Origin: Plumapathes pennacea
Taxonomy: Eukaryota > Cnidaria > Anthozoa > Antipatharia > Myriopathidae
Direction of reading: 5' to 3'
DNA: 64,000 bases
Assembly: GCA_964036295.1 (NCBI GenBank)
Contig: OZ038467.1
Coordinates: 17,705,670 to 17,769,669, forward strand
In this document: one piece after another, positions 24,420 to 34,693 of the stretch
Numbering within the stretch: the first letter of the stretch is position 1
Layout of the letters: every line of letters begins with the position of its first letter
Notes under the pieces: model-generated
What the model was told of the DNA's origin: nothing
What the model saw: the letters and a program-made list of their open reading frames with translations, nothing else
Databases searched by the model: none
Made by a program: the position numbers and the translations under genes

Positions 24420-25510
24420 AGGGACCTTAAGATACAGGACGGGAGAGCACGACGGCGACGGCAAATCCGCGAGAGGATTGGGCAGAGGACGCGGTCGTGT
24501 CATGCTCTTAAAAGTAGTTAAGAAGCAGCACGACGGCTGAGCAGAACGTCGGATAACCTGATTAGTTTTGCCGTACCATTTTAAACACTGGCGACTCTAT
24601 GATCATGGCACATGAGACATATAACTATAGAACATTGACTCCGATGAATTTGTGGTTTTGTACGAGCCAAACGTTTCTAAAAGCCCCTTCGTGTCGAGGA
24701 ATATATTTATCCTGCCGAGTGCAGACTCGTTCGACAGAAACCTTCCTACTATGTTGAATCGTTAGTAATCGAGGATAAATATTATAAGTGGCAACAGCGA
24801 GCTTTCCGCGACATGTTAAAATTACAGTTAACAAGCTGACTAAGCTGTCTCGATTTGTTCTGCCGTAATTTGCGAAATCGGCATGTGCGACATTGCAATA
24901 CACAGGGATTAAAACAAACACATTCAGCGGGCTAAACATCTATATTGAGAGCTTGTGTTGTGAAGATCAGCATTCGGACAAATACATCAAACACACGCAG
25001 TAAACAAACGATTTAATGACCCAAGCAAACAATACATGTTTTTCGATACTCGAATATATCAAGGAAAGAAAATGGTTCAAAAAAGACAATTCATAAAACC
25101 GTGGAGAGTTTATACTCTGTTGATCGTACTTACGAGGTTTAAGGGCGAATAATTTGCTTTTCCTGGTCGCTTGACATATCTCGAACGAGCTGCAAAATCT
25201 CCTGTGACAGCAATGCTCGCAAATCGCGGAATACTCCGCAATTAAATGCTCAAGTAAACTTCCATACGGCTCAAGAATATGTTCAGTGTTCCTCGTTTAG
25301 ATTTCAGATCGTAAACATTATCTTTCTTGCCTAAATCAAGCGAAAAAGTACGACGTTGTCACCACAACGTGAGATCACTGTTTTTGCCGTCGGAGACGCG
25401 ACAGGACGGGGACATAATTTATTCCTAACATGCGCAGTGATCGTCTGAGTGGCAATTTCACTTCCGGAGACGTCGCCGTCCTCTCTCCCGTCCTGCATCT
25501 TAAGGTCCCT
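24420..25510. mobile_element. 1.1 kb terminal-inverted-repeat element
   Basis: Ends AGGGACCTTAAGATACAGG and, inverted, AGGGACCTTAAGATGCAGG, continuing through GACGGGAGAG and a GACGGCGACG stretch (about 40 bases with mismatches). A 3-bp ATT lies on both sides (24417-24419, 25511-25513), a possible target duplication. No transposase is recognisable; the largest frame (104 codons, minus strand 24625-24939) has no family signature. Probably non-autonomous. Confidence 0.7.
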
Positions 25511-25513
25511 ATT

Positions 25514-25879
25514 TAGTCCCGACGAAACTTACTGTGGCGGCACGAAATACTTCTGGGAAGATAACAGGCCGAAAACGGAAACCAAAGCTACGATGAGTTT
25601 TAACCGCAAAACAATGGCGATTTATGCTTTACTCTGTACATAACATCTGTTGCTTCATAACATTCTTCTGCTTATCGTACATTGCCTGTTGAAATGTTTC
25701 TTTCATTCGATCGTGTAGCCTTTGTTTTGCAATGGTCATTGTATACCAGATATGAAAAATACACCGAAATAGTCCTAAGCATTGAGTTTGCAGTCACAAA
25801 TGACTGAACACACTGTGAACAAAACCGCAATAATATTGTAAACAAGTGTCGTGTTACATTCCTCGCTTTCAATTTTATA
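25514..25879. other. Unassigned intergenic DNA
   Basis: No gene or repeat boundary could be supported. Confidence 0.4.
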
Positions 25880-26300
25880 TTTGTTACAGAACACGAATAC
25901 TCGAAAGCCTGATAGGAGAAACGTATTCAGTTAATAAAAGAAAATACAAAAGTATTGAAGCGAAGGCTGGATTAATCGTGGCCTCTGGTTAGAAATAAGA
26001 GTCGAAGTCAAACTGTCAAAAATCGATTGTGCATAAAAAGATATGTCACGCATTCTCAAAATGCAGGGTCGCTCAACCTTTAAGAAGCAAGTGTATGAGT
26101 GTGTAATAATAACTTTATAGTTTAATCAGGTTTCATTTGAGTAAGGTGTCAACAGCCAAGTTCTCTATAACTGTGTGCTATTTTTCTGGTGAGAAACTAG
26201 AAGTCTCTCTTGGGAGTTCCACTCTTGGCCCTACTTTCCATTTTAGTATATTCTGGTCTCGACGCAACTCACGCCGCGAGCTCACTGGCAACGCCAGTCT
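25880..26300 (+). repeat. Dispersed repeat, uninterrupted copy (empty site)
   Basis: Matches 60435-60578 followed by 62725-62960 as one continuous stretch. It thus shows the sequence as it was before the 2.1 kb insertion at 60579-62724. Confidence 0.8.
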
Positions 26301-27095
26301 GGTTGGTTATTTCATATACAGCGAAAACAATCGGAACTACACCAACGACGGCGGAACTTTCACAGCGGCAATGAAGTTTGCGGGAACCCAAGTTGATTGT
26401 ATCTGCATAAGGCAGCGAAGGTAACAAGCTGAAGCAGTTCGCTAGATTGCAACTTGACCCAACGGTGGCTTTGCAACCAAATTCTGGGCCCGGTTGTCGT
26501 TGTTAAACGCGGCCTTCGCGATCGAGCACTTCAAAGTTTGAAGCAACTTCCCGTCGGTACATTATGTCTTCAGGCAACTTTGAAGTCCATTTCTGTCCCT
26601 AAAGAACCAGCTGAGAGCGACGAAGCGAAGTGTCAAGTCAGATATTTGTACTCGTGCCATATGCTGTCGTTTCAATAAGTCCAGCTCTGTGACTTTTCAT
26701 TTATTACAGCGGTAATTTGTTTTCTGTGCTGCTGCTTTGTATTTGCGCGATACGTGCACGGATTATGTGTACGGCATTCTTCATATGTACATTGTGAGCA
26801 TGTCAACCTGACCAGGCCAACAGAATTACTGTATTTGCAGTATCAATAAAATAAGTCAATCAATCGGTGGACTTGTATAAAAAATCCGTTCGTGCAACGG
26901 AAAATCTTTCTGCGGTCTGACTTTTTAAAACTTGATGTTTACGTTCAACGATATAGTGGTGTTTTATTCACTTTCAAACCCCATACATAACAATAAAAGC
27001 TGCCAAAATCCAAAAATAAATCTAACTTGCGATTTACCCAAGAGCATGGGCAGAGAAGCCGGAAGTCCGAGAATCGCGGACTTCCTGAAATGGAT
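26301..27095. other. Unassigned intergenic DNA
   Basis: Contains a short segment ending CAATAAAATAAGTCAATCAATC (about 26848), which resembles a retroelement 3' tail. No gene is supported. Confidence 0.35.
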
Positions 27096-27164
27096 TCTGC
27101 CAGAGCCTTTGATTTTGTCAAGCATGCGCGTAAGACATCGGAGGGTCTGGGTACGAGATTGCAG

Positions 27165-28700
27165 AAGGTTTTCAAGGTCAATGGAAATTTGCTGATCTTA
27201 ATTGAAATATTTCGATTTTAATTTTTAAATGCAATGGTTCATGTTTTCTTGAGCGTTATTTTGTCTTGATTCTCTATCGTGTTTCTTCTTAGTGTTTTCT
27301 TCCTTATTTCGCAAATGGCCGAAACTTAATTTATCCAAGTTTGCAGAAAGTGCAATAAGGTATTTTAAGTGTAATGCAACATTACACTTTCAAAAGCAAA
27401 CCAAAAGTTCTCAGAAGAGTTCCCTCCTTATGGAGGTTGCACATTTGGCACACAAAAAGTACTGACAGAACAATTGCTATTTTAGGTTCGATGCAACCTT
27501 ACTGTTTCGAAAACAAACCACAAGTTTTGAAAGGGTTGCTCCCTTATGGAGGTCGCACATTGAGGGGAGGGGGGGGGGGGAGGGGAAGGGGGAGGTTCCG
27601 CCCAGGCTTTCAACCCCTTTAAATACCATGCTGGGATCGAAATGGTGACCCTTCCATATACCTTTAGTAGAAATTCACCATGATTACGTGGCATTGATGG
27701 ATATAATGGATATAATATTATCTTATATGTTTATATCTATCTACACCAACAGAACACACCGGTCAAGTGCACAACGTGTCACCAACTGCGTCATTCAGTG
27801 GTTGCAGGAAGCTCACAATAATTATTTCCGTGGTGAGTGTACTTGTCTATTCCTTTTTTTTGTTTGGTTCCATAGGTCTTTTAAAAATAATATGAAAAAT
27901 GAATGAATGTCGTACAAAGTTCATTACTATGATGGCTATCGCTGGATCAAAGATAAATAATAAATAATAAAATGTACAAAAAACTAAATTATCTGAATTA
28001 TGAGGTCGTTCCCTCTACATAAATCCGAAATAAGAATTCAGCAAGTTTCGAGCTTCTAAAAGAGTTGATGGGCGTGTAAGAACAAAGAGGGTCATGATAA
28101 AGTTACAATATTAACAGTAAACATTCTAATTTTTTGGCTTTTTGACCACATTTTGCGTGCTCTAGGAAAAAGGACTAGTTTTCAATCTATTCATTCCTGT
28201 CTTGTTTATACTTATCTGAAGTCATTAAGCAAACTCGCTGTTGCGGTCTCACAGACATATATTTTCAGCAAAGACAGATAAAAAGCCGTATTGGTGCACT
28301 TTAACTGAGAATGAGTGGCGTGTTTTTTTTCAGACCATAATGTTTCTGCAATCAGTTGTAGCTTTAAAAAAATGCCTGAAGCAGTTATGAGGAAAATAGA
28401 AACATTATGGGAGGATTTTTTTACGTCAGTTCGAGGGACCAACCATAAAATGTTTATTGTCCTGACCCGATAAGGGAACTGTCATGATATGTTTTGTAGT
28501 GGGGCAAGTAGGAGGGGGCAGGGGCACTCGATTTTAGGGATCGTTCAGTTTTGTGGAGAGACAGAGAAAGAGGGAAGGGGGAGAGGGGGGACTCCCTGAA
28601 GGATTTTTGCCTTCGCGGTTCAGCCAGGGCTCAGTCGATGTTTCGGCGACCGCAATCCTCTTCACATAGCAAATACCTGTCCCTAATGAGCAAATACGCG
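27165..28700 (+). repeat. Exon-bearing repeated unit, copy 1
   Basis: Contains two tandem copies of about 110 bp (27370-27590, each with CTCCTTATGGAGGT or a near match), a G-rich run, then an exon-like block. That block (about 27751-27829) is preceded by ACACCAACAG, acceptor-like, and followed by GTGAGT, donor-like. It is open in the frame giving THRSSAQRVTNCVIQWLQE. Beyond the donor it matches copies 0, 2 and 3. I do not recognise the peptide. Confidence 0.6.
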
Positions 28701-28959
28701 ACCTTGAAAAATAATTAGCCGTAATTTACATTGACGCGAATGAGAAATACTTCAATAGCGCAAAAATATTTAGCTTGAAATGTCAGTCGTCTCCTCGGCC
28801 CTCAACCCAAGCCCCGAGCGAGAGAGACGCGTCTCTTTCGCCTGTAAATCCGCTAATTGCGACAACAGTTTGCGCTGAGAGGGGCGGTTTTAATTAAACA
28901 GTGTACTCTTACGGCAAAATCTGCTAGTCAACATCAATAATGTTCGCAGGACAAGTCAA

Positions 28960-29215
28960 CGAAACACAGACATTATATATATACGAAAATTACGGCCCAA
29001 CCCTGACCATAACCCTAATCCTAACCCTAACCCTAATCCTAACCTTAATCCTATCCCTAAGCCTAAGCCTAAGCCTAATTCTAACCCTACACTATAACCC
29101 AAACACTCTTTATCCAGTTGCAATTTACCGCTATTTATTCTTCAAAGTCACAAATTTGCTAGTCAGGGCCACATATTTGCTCGTGCGGGCCAGGTATTTT
29201 CTCGTCTGGTTGTTC
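28960..29215 (-). repeat. Telomere-like block in a dispersed repeat
   Basis: 28998-29092 is about 95 bases of degenerate CCCTAA-type hexamers. The adjoining sequence is the inverted counterpart of 5545-5612. It is followed by GAGCAAATA-type words. Confidence 0.75.
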
Positions 29216-29284
29216 CTTTTATGAATTAGGATCGCAGGCGCCGAAACACCGACTGCCGGGGACCGAGCTTTTGCTCAAACTTTA

Positions 29285-29287
<3 letters not shown>

Positions 29288-29364
<77 letters not shown>
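29288..29364. repeat. (CT)n microsatellite
   Basis: About 75 bases of CT dinucleotide. Confidence 0.95.
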
Positions 29365-29368
<4 letters not shown>

Positions 29369-29706
29369 AAAGATTCCTGAATCCGCCTCAAAGAATTTAC
29401 TTCAAAAGCGTGAACTAGTTTTACTGGAGAACGGTCCCGCAATAACGACACCCATCCTTTTATCGTTTGTATGTTTTATCCCAACGGTTGATTTTCATTC
29501 TCAGAAAGGCAGGAAAACACTCTTCTCTAGTGCAAGTTTCTGGCAGAAAAAAAAGACATGGAAAGAACGTAGCAATTGCAGATGTCATCGATGTTAGCAT
29601 TTTGAAATTTTGAAATTTTTATTGGTTTGAAAATTTTAAAGATCCAAGGAAGACATGAGCCTAATGACGCCAGTTCCTCTCCGTGATTTGATCGGACTCC
29701 ATAGAC

Positions 29707-29950
29707 TGACCCAATATGTTCTCAATCAGATGTTCCAGTTATGCACCAAGAAACACTCGTTTACAAAAACATTGGGAAAGAAGGAAAGAGAGAGAGAGAG
29801 TGGGAAGAAAAGGATGAGGGGGGAGGGGGGGACCCAATATGTTCCCAAACAGATGTTCCAGTCATGCATCAATTAAAGAAAAATAAACGCGATTTGTTTA
29901 CATAAACATTGGGGATGGAGGAGAAAGAGAGGGGTTAGGAAGGATAGGGG
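29707..29950 (+). repeat. Tandem duplication of about 123 bp
   Basis: GACCCAATATGTT occurs at 29707 and 29830, and both copies continue through AGATGTTCCAGT and into GA-rich tracts. It lies about 200-400 bases upstream of the TPR-CHAT start codon; no promoter motif is clear. Confidence 0.7.
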
Positions 29951-30145
29951 CAGGGGGTGGGGCAAGAAGTGTTGCTAATCAGTAGGGACAACATGAAAAC
30001 ATACCAGACATTTCAGAAAGGATAAGCCCCATCCCACCATACGATAAATATGGGCATGTCCATCAATAAGTACACAGACTCGTCCTGATGAAAATATTAG
30101 GAATATCTCACAAAGTTCTTCGATTATGCAGGACGAGAATCACTA

Positions 30146-33100
30146 ATGGAGGAACTGTTCCTTCTCGACAACTCCTTAGAGTCCGCGGAGAAAACTATGA
30201 ACAAGCAATCAAAAATACAAGTTCACAACACAATCGGTTGTCGTTACCATTCTACCGGAAGGTACAAAGATGCTATACAACATTTTCAAGTATGCCTTGC
30301 AATCGCAAAAGAGATTCGAGACAAAAATGGAGAAGAAACAGCTTATGGCAACCTTAGTGCTTCCTATTACTCTCTACGCCAGTGCGACAAGGCTATTGAA
30401 TATCAGAAAATGCGCCTTATTATCGCAAAAGAGATTGGAGACAAAAATGGAGAAGGAGCAGCTTATGGCAACCTTGGTGTATCCTGTAACTCTCTCGGCC
30501 AGTACGACAAGGCTATTGAATATCAGAAAATGCGCCTTATTATTACAAAAGAAATTGGAGACAAAAATGGAGAAGGAGCAGCTTATGGCAATCTTGCTGC
30601 TTCCTATCGCTCTCTCTGCCAGTATAACAAGGCTATTGAGTATCAGAAAATGCGCCTTATTATTGCAAAAGAGATTGGAGACAAAAATGGAGAAGGAACA
30701 GTTTATATCAACCTTGGCGCTTCCTATCACTCTCTCGGCCAGTATGACAAGGCTATTGAATATCAGAAAATGGGCCTTATTATCGCAAAAGAGATTAGAA
30801 GCAAAAATGGAGAAGGAGCAGCTTATGGCAACCTTGGTGCTTCCTATCACTTTCTCGGCCAGTACGACAAGGCTATTGAAAATCATAAAATGTGCCTTAT
30901 TATCGCAAAAGAAATTGGAAACAAAACAAGAGAAGGAGTAGCTTATAGCAACCTTGGTTCTTCCTATTGCTCTCTCGGCCAGTACGACAAGGCTATTGAA
31001 TATCAGAAAATGGGCCTTATTATTGCAAAAAAGTTTGGAGACAAAAATGGAGAAGCAGAAACTTATGGGAAACTCGGTGTTTCCTATAACTCTTTCGGCC
31101 AGTACGACAAGGCTATTGAATATCAGAAAACGAGCCTTACTATCGCAAAAGAGATTGGTGACAAAGGGGGAGAAGGAACAGCTTATGGCAACCTTGGTAT
31201 TTCCTATCACTCTCTTGGTCAGTACGACAAGGCTATTGAATATCATAAAAAAGGCTTTAGTATCGCAAAAGAAATTGGAGACAAAAATGGAGAAGGAGCA
31301 GTTTATGGCAACCTTGGTGCTTCCTATCACGCTCTCGGCCAGTACGACAAGGCTATTGAACATCAAAAAATGTGCCTTATTATCGCAAAAGAGATTGGAA
31401 ACAGAAAGGGAGAAGGAGCAGCTTATAGCCACCTTGGTGCTTCCTATCACTCTCTCGGCCAGTACGACAAGGCTATTGAACATAAAAAAATGTGCCTTAT
31501 TATCGCAAAAGAGATTGGAGACAGAAAGGGAGAGGGAGCAGCTTATGGCAACCTTGGTGTTTCCTATTGCTCTCTCGGCCAGTACGACAAAGCTATTGAA
31601 TATCAAAAAATGGGCCTTATTATCGCAAAAGAGATTGGAGACAAAAGTGGGGAAGGAATAGCTTATGGACATCTTGGTGCTTCCTATAACTCTCTTGGCC
31701 AGTACGGCAAGGCTATTGAATACCAGAAAATGAGCCTTATCATCACAAAAGAGATTGGAGACAAAAATGGAAAAGGAAGAGCTTATGGCAACCTTGGTAT
31801 TTCCTATCGCTCTCTCGGCCAGTATGACAAGGCTATTGAATATCAGAAAATGCGCCTTATTATCGCAAAAGAGATTGGAGACAAAAATGGAGAAGGAACA
31901 GCTTATAGCAACCTTAGTGTTTCTTATGTCTTTCTTGGCCAGTACGACAAAGCTATTGAATATCAAAAATTGAGCCTTATTATCGCAAAAGAGATTGGAA
32001 ACAAAAGTGGAGAAGGAACAGCTTATGGCAACCTTGGTGCTTCCTATCACTTTCTCGGCCAGTACGACAAAGCTATTGAATATCAGAAAATGCGCCTTAA
32101 TATCGCAAAAGAGATTGGAGACAAAAGTGGAGAAGGAAGTGCTTATGGCAACCTTGGTGCTTCCTATCACTCTCTCAGCCAGTGTGACAAGGCTATTGAA
32201 TTTCAGAAAATGGGCCTTATTATCGCAAAGGATATAGGAGACAAAAATGGAGAAGGAGCAGCTTATGGTAACCTTGGTGCTTCGTATCACTTTCTCGGCC
32301 AGTTCGACAAGGCTATTGAATATCAGAAAATGCGCCTTATTATCGCAAAAGAGATTGGAGACAAATATGGAGAAGGAGCAGCTTACGGCCACCTTGGTTC
32401 TTCTCATCACTCTTTCGGCCAGTACGACAAGGCTATTGAATATCAGAAAATGCGCCTTATTATAGCAAAAGAGATTGGCGACAAAAATGGAGAAGGAGCA
32501 GCTTATGGCAACCTTGGTGTTTCCTATCGCTCTCTCGGCCAGTACGACAAGGCTATTGAATATCAGAAAATGTCCCTTACTATCGCAAAGAAGATTAAAG
32601 ACAAAAATGGAGAAGGAGCAGCTTATGGCAACCTTGGTACTTGCTATAATTCTATCGGCCAGTACGACAAGGCTATTGAATATCAGAAAATGGGCCTTAT
32701 TATCGCAAAAGAGATTGGAGACAAAAATGGAGAAGGAGCAGCTTATCGCAACCTTGGTGCTTCCTATTACTTTCTCGGCCAGTACGACAAGACTAGTGAA
32801 TATCAGAAAATTTACCTTATTATTGCAAAAGAGATTGGAGACAAAAATGAAGAAGGAACAGCTTATGGTAACCTTGGTGCTTTTTATGATTCTCTGAGCC
32901 AGTTCGAGAAGGCTTTTGAATATCAGAAAATGGGCCTTATTATCGCAAAAGAGATTGGAGACAAAAATGAAGAAGGAAAAAGTTATGGCAACCTTGGTGC
33001 TTTCTATTACTCTCTCGGCCAGTACGACACAGCTATTGAATATGAGAAAATGTTCCTTACTATCGCAAAGAAGATTAAAGACAAAAATGGAGAAGGAGCA

Positions 33101-34693
33101 GCTTATGCAAACCTTGGTGCTTGCTATAATTCTATCGGCCAGTATGGCGATGCTGAAAGCAATTTAAGAAAAAGTGTAAAGTACTACTTTAAGCTGCTGG
33201 AAGCTGTTCCCAATTGGGATCAATACAAAGTTACTTTCATCGAAACATTTGTGAAGACGTATAAACGTTTGATTAAAACTCTTCTGTATCAAAAGAAAAA
33301 GGGCGAGGCTCTTATTGCAGCGGAAAACGGACGTTCAAGAGCTTTAGTTGATCTGATGTCCACCAATTCAGTCAAGTCTGAATCCAGAATTGAAGATCTC
33401 TATGAAATCCATAAGGTGGTCAAAACACTGAGTAGTACAGTCATTTTCTTTTCGTTACTTAGCCGTGGTTTTTGTACTTGGGTCATTCAGCCAAATGGAG
33501 ATGTTTTGTTTCATCACAAAACTTGTACTGAGGATTTGGACTCTCTTACTAGTAAGGCTGTAGAATCGATACAACCAAATAAGAATGCCAGGTGCGAAGA
33601 TCGCTCACTATCGTTTCTTTACCCTGAAGATTTGTCAAGACCCCTTAAGAAGAAACCAGAATGGGTACTAGCTCGTGCCGCCAAGCCTGTCGATCGGACA
33701 GTTCAAGAATTAGTATCATCTCAGCCCAGGTTCCCACAATTCGCATCTGCGGAAGAACAGGGTTTAGGCAGAATGCCGGTATCGGGGGGGTCTTCTAAAG
33801 AACCGGACGATTTAGAAATGAACAGTTTGCTGAATGCTCTTTACCAGATTCTTCTTGAGCCTGTTCGACGATATGTGGTAGGATCTCAGTTAATTATTGT
33901 CCCTGATGGAAGACTCGCTCTGGTTCCATTTGCCGCCCTCAAGGATGAGAACGGACACTACGTGGCAGAATCCTTACGACTGAGACTAATTCCGTCTTTA
34001 ACAACAGCAAAGATAATCAAAGAACACCCGGTTGAGGTACTGTCAGGCCAGGCAAGACCCTTAATAGTTGGAGAGCCAGAAGTGGGCAAAGTGTGGAAGG
34101 ATGGTAAAGTTATTACTGCGCCAAGACTACCATTTGCAATGAAAGAAGCGGAATTGATCAGTGAAATTCTCCACGTTAAGCCACTTGTGGGGGACAAGGC
34201 GACCAAAAGGAGGTTTCTGCGGAGAGTTGAAAGTGCCAGTTTAATTCATGTTGCAGCACACGGAGATAAAGATAGGGGAGAGATTTTGCTTGCCCGTTCT
34301 CCTGAAATGCCTGAAATTCCCAAAGCTACAGATCTCATGCTTCTCATTTCCGATCTCGAACGCAAACGCATCAAGGCAAAGCTGGTTGTTCTTAGTTGCT
34401 GTCACAGTGGATGTGGTGACGTCATGAAAGGAGAGGGGGTAGTCGGTATAGCTCGTGCGTTTCTCGGAGCTGGAGCTAGAGCGGTTCTTGTAACACTGTG
34501 GGCGGTTGACGATGGGGCTACTATGTGTTTTATGTCTCGTTTCTACGAATACCTCAAGAGTGGCGAAAGTGCAAATGGGGCACTCAATCAAGCTATGAAA
34601 GATGTGAGAGATTACAAGAAATTCCACCATCCCCGCTACTGGGCTCCTTTTGTCCTCCTGGGAGATGATGTGACTCCTTTTCCAAAGCCATGA
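30146..34693 (+). CDS. TPR-CHAT protein, 25 TPRs plus CHAT protease domain
   Basis: 1515 residues in one uninterrupted exon. The start is the first ATG of the frame (30146), and an acceptor-like TTATGCAG just upstream (30124-30131) suggests a 5' UTR intron. Residues about 27-1008 are 25 tetratricopeptide repeats, 24 of them of exactly 40 residues, with consensus AYGNLGASYHSLGQYDKAIE followed by YQKMRLIIAKEIGDKNGEG. After about 1050 comes ENGRSRALVDLM, the usual lead-in to a CHAT domain (Caspase HetF Associated with TPRs), then a poorly conserved linker, and the CHAT core to the end. The putative catalytic His is His1372 in HVAAHGD and the Cys is Cys1419 in VVLSCCHSG, both present. VTLWAVDD and PRYWAPFVLLGDD complete the fold. 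Family knowledge: CHAT domains are caspase-like proteases, and in animals the architecture resembles TTC28-like proteins. Probable role: a cytosolic sensor-protease; ligand and substrate are unknown. No signal peptide or membrane segment. Confidence 0.93.
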   Translation: MEELFLLDNSLESAEKTMNKQSKIQVHNTIGCRYHSTGRYKDAIQHFQVCLAIAKEIRDKNGEETAYGNLSASYYSLRQCDKAIEYQKMRLIIAKEIGDKNGEGAAYGNLGVSCNSLGQYDKAIEYQKMRLIITKEIGDKNGEGAAYGNLAASYRSLCQYNKAIEYQKMRLIIAKEIGDKNGEGTVYINLGASYHSLGQYDKAIEYQKMGLIIAKEIRSKNGEGAAYGNLGASYHFLGQYDKAIENHKMCLIIAKEIGNKTREGVAYSNLGSSYCSLGQYDKAIEYQKMGLIIAKKFGDKNGEAETYGKLGVSYNSFGQYDKAIEYQKTSLTIAKEIGDKGGEGTAYGNLGISYHSLGQYDKAIEYHKKGFSIAKEIGDKNGEGAVYGNLGASYHALGQYDKAIEHQKMCLIIAKEIGNRKGEGAAYSHLGASYHSLGQYDKAIEHKKMCLIIAKEIGDRKGEGAAYGNLGVSYCSLGQYDKAIEYQKMGLIIAKEIGDKSGEGIAYGHLGASYNSLGQYGKAIEYQKMSLIITKEIGDKNGKGRAYGNLGISYRSLGQYDKAIEYQKMRLIIAKEIGDKNGEGTAYSNLSVSYVFLGQYDKAIEYQKLSLIIAKEIGNKSGEGTAYGNLGASYHFLGQYDKAIEYQKMRLNIAKEIGDKSGEGSAYGNLGASYHSLSQCDKAIEFQKMGLIIAKDIGDKNGEGAAYGNLGASYHFLGQFDKAIEYQKMRLIIAKEIGDKYGEGAAYGHLGSSHHSFGQYDKAIEYQKMRLIIAKEIGDKNGEGAAYGNLGVSYRSLGQYDKAIEYQKMSLTIAKKIKDKNGEGAAYGNLGTCYNSIGQYDKAIEYQKMGLIIAKEIGDKNGEGAAYRNLGASYYFLGQYDKTSEYQKIYLIIAKEIGDKNEEGTAYGNLGAFYDSLSQFEKAFEYQKMGLIIAKEIGDKNEEGKSYGNLGAFYYSLGQYDTAIEYEKMFLTIAKKIKDKNGEGAAYANLGACYNSIGQYGDAESNLRKSVKYYFKLLEAVPNWDQYKVTFIETFVKTYKRLIKTLLYQKKKGEALIAAENGRSRALVDLMSTNSVKSESRIEDLYEIHKVVKTLSSTVIFFSLLSRGFCTWVIQPNGDVLFHHKTCTEDLDSLTSKAVESIQPNKNARCEDRSLSFLYPEDLSRPLKKKPEWVLARAAKPVDRTVQELVSSQPRFPQFASAEEQGLGRMPVSGGSSKEPDDLEMNSLLNALYQILLEPVRRYVVGSQLIIVPDGRLALVPFAALKDENGHYVAESLRLRLIPSLTTAKIIKEHPVEVLSGQARPLIVGEPEVGKVWKDGKVITAPRLPFAMKEAELISEILHVKPLVGDKATKRRFLRRVESASLIHVAAHGDKDRGEILLARSPEMPEIPKATDLMLLISDLERKRIKAKLVVLSCCHSGCGDVMKGEGVVGIARAFLGAGARAVLVTLWAVDDGATMCFMSRFYEYLKSGESANGALNQAMKDVRDYKKFHHPRYWAPFVLLGDDVTPFPKP
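30222..33170 (+). repeat. Tandem 120-bp repeat array encoding the TPRs
   Basis: Twenty-four units, each exactly 120 bases, with no indels over about 2.9 kb, preceded by one more diverged unit. Words such as GCTTATGGCAACCTTGGTG and GGCCAGTACGACAAGGCTAT recur in register. Because 120 is a multiple of three, all frames stay open for long stretches; the 678-codon minus-strand frame and the long second plus frame are by-products. Confidence 0.95.

Noticed and set aside
26932..27195. Plus- and minus-strand ORFs of about 80 codons
   Set aside because: They cover the end of a repeat that is also found inverted near 23547-23613; no protein features.
30374..32410. 678-codon minus-strand ORF opposite the TPR array
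   Set aside because: The 120-base period is a multiple of three, so an open frame in one unit stays open in all. The translation is just the antisense of the TPR unit.
30270..33167. Several long second-frame plus-strand ORFs in the TPR array
   Set aside because: Same cause: in-register repetition. They carry no domain and are broken by changes that keep the TPR frame intact.
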